From positions 1 to 7,886 of the forward strand of contig JAPLHL010000020.1 of the NCBI GenBank assembly GCA_026389655.1: a stretch of DNA of 7,886 nucleotides, in the 5' to 3' direction. The notes under the pieces were generated by a model. It was not told where the DNA came from and searched no databases. It saw nothing but the letters and a program-made list of their open reading frames with translations. This DNA is from Chloroflexota bacterium (GTDB lineage Bacteria; Chloroflexota; Dehalococcoidia; GIF9; UBA5629). Positions within the stretch are counted from its first letter, which is position 1. Every line of letters starts with the position of its first letter. Made by a program: the position numbers and the translations under genes. Shown here one piece after another: positions 5,907-7,886 of the stretch.

Positions 5907-5936
5907 ATTGTAGCAGTGTTACACTCGAACCGTCAA
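5907..5936 (-). promoter_or_regulatory. Promoter of the EF-G-like gene, with a small palindrome in the spacer
   Basis: Reading the minus strand, TTGACG (plus 5931-5936) is followed after 18 bases by TACAAT (plus 5907-5912), a strong sigma-70 match. Transcription would start near 5900, about 38 bases before the start codon. The spacer contains AGTGT-T-ACACT (5915-5925), a perfect 11-base palindrome that could be a repressor site. Confidence 0.6.
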
Positions 5937-5972
5937 GGATTCATACGGGTTGCAGAGGGTAATATTTGTCCG

Positions 5973-6002
5973 CTGACGCCGGGAAAAGTCAAAGAATATG
6001 AT
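5973..6002 (+). promoter_or_regulatory. Candidate distal promoter for the MFS gene
   Basis: CTGACG (5973-5978, 4 of 6 to TTGACA) is followed after 18 bases by TATGAT (5997-6002, 5 of 6 to TATAAT). It would give a leader of about 78 bases. It competes with the nearer -10 box at 6037-6042, and the two may be alternative promoters. Confidence 0.3.
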
Positions 6003-6036
6003 GTTCGATAGTAAGGAGTAATCGAATTAGTTCATG

Positions 6037-6042
6037 TATAAT
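6037..6042 (+). promoter_or_regulatory. Candidate proximal -10 box for the MFS gene
   Basis: A perfect TATAAT lies 45 bases upstream of the MFS start codon, so a transcript would begin near 6049. At 16-18 bases upstream there is no good -35 (AGGAGT region), so it would need an activator or be a weak or secondary promoter. Confidence 0.35.
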
Positions 6043-6086
6043 GATTGAAATCGGATATATCGCACGTATCTTCCAGGGGGTGATTT

Positions 6087-7550
6087 ATGACTGGTCAGAT
6101 CATCGAAGATAAGCGTATGCAGACCTGGATTGTCATAAGCGTGGCCTTTGCTTCGTTTATGGCTGCATTGGACACTTATATAGTAAACGTTGCCCTGCCC
6201 ACAATAGCGCATTATTTCAATGTGGGCACGAGCGATGCAGCGCTTGTAACACTGGCCTACCTGCTGATTATCACCAGCACACTGCCTATATTTGGAAAGA
6301 TCGGCGACCGCATTGGCTTCAAGACGGTCTTTATACTTGGTTTTGCCTTCTTTGCTGCCGGGTCGTTGCTATGCGGTCTTTCACCCCATATCTATCTGCT
6401 GGTCGGCTCACGCTGTATCCAGGGAATAGGTGCTGCCATGCTATATGCAGTGGGCATGGCCCTGGTACCCAGGCATATACCTGAAAACAGGCGAGGTTGG
6501 GCTTTCGGTATCGTGGCCACGTTGGCTGGACTGGGTGTAGTGATCGGTGCTCCACTTGGCGGTGTCATCACTCAGTATCTTGACTGGCACTGGATTTTTC
6601 TCATCAATGTTCCGGTGGGGGTCGTTGCAATTTTCGTCGCGTTAAAGGTAATACCCTCCCGTAAAGTGGAAAAATCTTCCGGGGGTAAAAAGCCTTTTGA
6701 TTTCGCAGGTGCAATAATGAGCTTCCTGGGGCTGGCAGCCCTGGTAAGTGCTCTTAATAAGGGGCAGGAGGCTGGATGGCAACATCCGGGTATTATTGCT
6801 TCCTTTATCCTTTCTGGAATTTTGCTCATTGGCTTTATTTTCTGGGAGAGACGGTGTAAAGATCCTCTATTGGACCTGGGGATTTTTAAGATCAGCAGTT
6901 TCAGGTATGGTGCCCTGGCTGCACTGTTTCCCTGGGCTGCCTTTGCAGGCGGAAATTTCCTGTTGCCTTTCTACTTACAACTTGAGAAGGGCTTGCAAAC
7001 TAGCGTGATAGGAGCTATTTTCCTGATAAGCTCTATTATCTATATAATAGTTAGTCCCGTGACGGGCAAACTGTCCGACCGCACAGGCGCGCGTATTATA
7101 TGTTGTATCGGCGTTGCGGGCGCTGCGCTTTCCTCACTTTTCTTTGTATTCACTCTGGGGATAGCCTCCCTGACACCTGTTTTGATTTACCTGGCGCTTG
7201 TAGGTTTCTTTATGGGCGCTTTTGTCCCGGTTAATAACAGCCTTACACTTGGCTCTGTCCCGGAAGCAAGTCAGGGCACAGCCTCGGCAGCCTCAAGGGC
7301 CTTGATAAACCTGGGCATGGTATTGGGTGTAGCCATTTACGAGACCATTTTTTCTGCGGTATTACCCGATTCGGCACTCAACACCAGCCTGGCTTCGGCT
7401 AATATACCGCATGACGTATTGAACCAGGGCTTCCGCAACGCATTTATAGTTGGTGTTGGCATGTGCGCGGCAGGCTTTGTACTGTCACTGTTAGCTAAAG
7501 AGGACAGGAAAGCAGTACGTAATAAAAGCCGGGGTGATTTGGTAGCTTAA
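6087..7550 (+). CDS. MFS transporter, DHA2 (EmrB/QacA-type) family, 14 predicted membrane helices
   Basis: The 487-residue, very hydrophobic protein has normal DHA2 length. It likely exports drugs or other small molecules across the cytoplasmic membrane by proton antiport. Family motifs seen: the first-helix block LDTYIVNVALPTI (28-40) with membrane Asp29, motif A GKIGDRIGFK (70-79) in the loop between helices 2 and 3, a motif B-like RCIQGIGAA (109-117), motif C region GLGVVIGAPLGG (148-159), and the DHA2-typical WHWIFLINVPVG after helix 5. A second motif A-like loop, GKLSDRTGAR, lies in the C-terminal half. A charged loop (SRKVEKSSGGKK) precedes the central helices. Motif C has GAP where GP is usual, a common variant. 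The start is fixed by AGGGGGTGAT, nearly the full anti-SD complement, just before ATG 6087. Substrate cannot be told. No TetR/MarR regulator or outer-membrane partner adjoins it. No convincing terminator follows. Confidence 0.92.
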   Translation: MTGQIIEDKRMQTWIVISVAFASFMAALDTYIVNVALPTIAHYFNVGTSDAALVTLAYLLIITSTLPIFGKIGDRIGFKTVFILGFAFFAAGSLLCGLSPHIYLLVGSRCIQGIGAAMLYAVGMALVPRHIPENRRGWAFGIVATLAGLGVVIGAPLGGVITQYLDWHWIFLINVPVGVVAIFVALKVIPSRKVEKSSGGKKPFDFAGAIMSFLGLAALVSALNKGQEAGWQHPGIIASFILSGILLIGFIFWERRCKDPLLDLGIFKISSFRYGALAALFPWAAFAGGNFLLPFYLQLEKGLQTSVIGAIFLISSIIYIIVSPVTGKLSDRTGARIICCIGVAGAALSSLFFVFTLGIASLTPVLIYLALVGFFMGAFVPVNNSLTLGSVPEASQGTASAASRALINLGMVLGVAIYETIFSAVLPDSALNTSLASANIPHDVLNQGFRNAFIVGVGMCAAGFVLSLLAKEDRKAVRNKSRGDLVA

Positions 7551-7622
7551 ATAGACAGGTCGTACACTGCTTAATAAAATATAGTGCAGCACGGGTGATT
7601 CTAAGTGGCTGTATTATTAGAC

Positions 7623-7639
7623 TAAACGTGCACGGTTTA
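7623..7639. promoter_or_regulatory. Imperfect palindrome upstream of the rRNA promoter
   Basis: TAAA-CGTGCACG-GTTTA is a 17-base near-palindrome: an 8-base perfect core CGTGCACG with TAAA/TTTA arms offset by one extra G. It ends 29 bases before the -35 box of the 16S promoter, where an upstream activator could bind. Role is speculative. Confidence 0.25.
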
Positions 7640-7668
7640 ATCGCAGATTACATTCAGCTTGAGTTTAA

Positions 7669-7697
7669 TTGACAACCCTAAATAGCTATGCTAGTAT
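7669..7697 (+). promoter_or_regulatory. rRNA promoter (sigma-70, extended -10)
   Basis: Perfect TTGACA (7669-7674), a 17-base spacer and TAGTAT (7692-7697) preceded by TGC (7689-7691), which is an extended -10 element. Transcription would begin near 7704, giving a leader of about 53 bases before mature 16S rRNA. Confidence 0.7.
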
Positions 7698-7716
7698 ATA
7701 CGCTGTTTCTCTAAGA

Positions 7717-7728
7717 GGTACCTTAACA
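7717..7728 (+). promoter_or_regulatory. boxA-like antitermination element in the rRNA leader
   Basis: GGTACCTTAACA matches the boxA consensus TGCTCTTTAACA at 8 of 12 bases, including the TTAACA end. It lies in the expected place between the rRNA promoter and the 16S 5' end, where NusB/S10 would load. It overlaps the perfect palindrome AGGTACCT (7716-7723). Confidence 0.45.
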
Positions 7729-7756
7729 ACTGGATAGTGGAAGGAAGGTTCTAAAC

Positions 7757-7886
7757 TAATAAGAGAGTTTGATCCTGGCTCAGGATAAACGTTTGCGGCG
7801 TGCCTGATGCATGCAAGTCGAACGCCCTGATTTTTCGCAAGATTTATCGGGGAGTGGCGAACGGCTGAGTAACGCGTAAGTAACCT
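7757..7886 (+). rRNA. rrs: 16S ribosomal RNA, 5' end (partial)
   Basis: The universal 5' sequence AGAGTTTGATCCTGGCTCAG starts at 7764. The mature end is set about seven bases earlier by analogy with E. coli. It is followed by GCGGCGTGC, ATGCAAGTCGAACG, the variable V1 stem (CCCTGAT...ATCGGGG around TTCGCAAG) and the conserved GTGGCGAACGGCTGAGTAACGCGTAAGTAACCT, then the window ends. The bases ATAAACGTTTGCGGCGTGC, instead of the common ATGAACGCTGGCGGCGTGC, resemble Dehalococcoidia and related Chloroflexota. It has its own promoter and no tRNA or protein gene between promoter and 16S. Confidence 0.97.

Noticed and set aside
6034..6048. Tiny leader peptide frame (ATG TAT AAT GAT TGA) before the MFS gene
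   Set aside because: Four codons overlapping the -10 box; no attenuator-like structure follows.
7565..7589. Possible terminator after the MFS gene (CACT...AGTG / CTGC...GCAG)
   Set aside because: Only 4-base competing stems with a long AT loop and no T-run.
1..7886. CRISPR arrays, insertion sequences, tRNA genes, phage or defence genes
   Set aside because: No spaced direct repeats, transposase-like frames, terminal inverted repeats or tRNA-like sequences were seen in either strand; the window looks like core chromosome.

Overview
The window looks like a chromosomal stretch from an uncultivated Chloroflexota bacterium, most likely related to Dehalococcoidia. The main clue is the 5' end of a 16S rRNA gene at the right edge. 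Its first ~120 bases (the ATAAACG...GCGGCGTGC region after the universal AGAGTTTGATC start) resemble, from memory, Dehalococcoides-type 16S rather than the commoner GAACGCTGGCGGC form. Base composition is moderate, Shine-Dalgarno sites are strong (GGAGG/GGGGTGA types), and sigma-70-like promoters are easy to see.

Layout, left to right: (1) the C-terminal part of a PrmC/HemK-type protein methyltransferase, cut by the window edge (3-386, +). (2) A secreted lipoprotein made of three homologous Ig/PKD-like beta repeats (515-1576, +), whose ribosome binding site lies in a possible hairpin. (3) A 301-base spacer with two inverted repeats and a good promoter, leading into an electron transfer flavoprotein operon: etfB (1878-2684), interrupted by one in-frame TAG, then an intact etfA (2718-3716). 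(4) A textbook bidirectional terminator (about 3742-3773) shared with a convergent EF-G-family GTPase gene on the minus strand (3793-5862). (5) A 224-base divergent promoter region. (6) A 14-TM DHA2-type MFS drug/solute exporter (6087-7550, +). (7) A ~200-base rRNA leader region with a strong extended -10 promoter, then the start of 16S rRNA (about 7757 to the edge).

The genes do not form one pathway. EtfAB would carry electrons from flavin dehydrogenases (for example acyl-CoA dehydrogenases) to a quinone reductase or another acceptor, but no such partner is in the window. The EF-G-like protein, PrmC and 16S rRNA all belong to translation but are separately transcribed. The window reads as ordinary core chromosome, and I see no mobile element, CRISPR array, defence system or clear new system. 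The points most worth a second look are the single amber codon inside an otherwise intact etfB, the three-repeat lipoprotein with its possibly hidden ribosome binding site, and the palindromes placed over or next to the etf and EF-G promoters.
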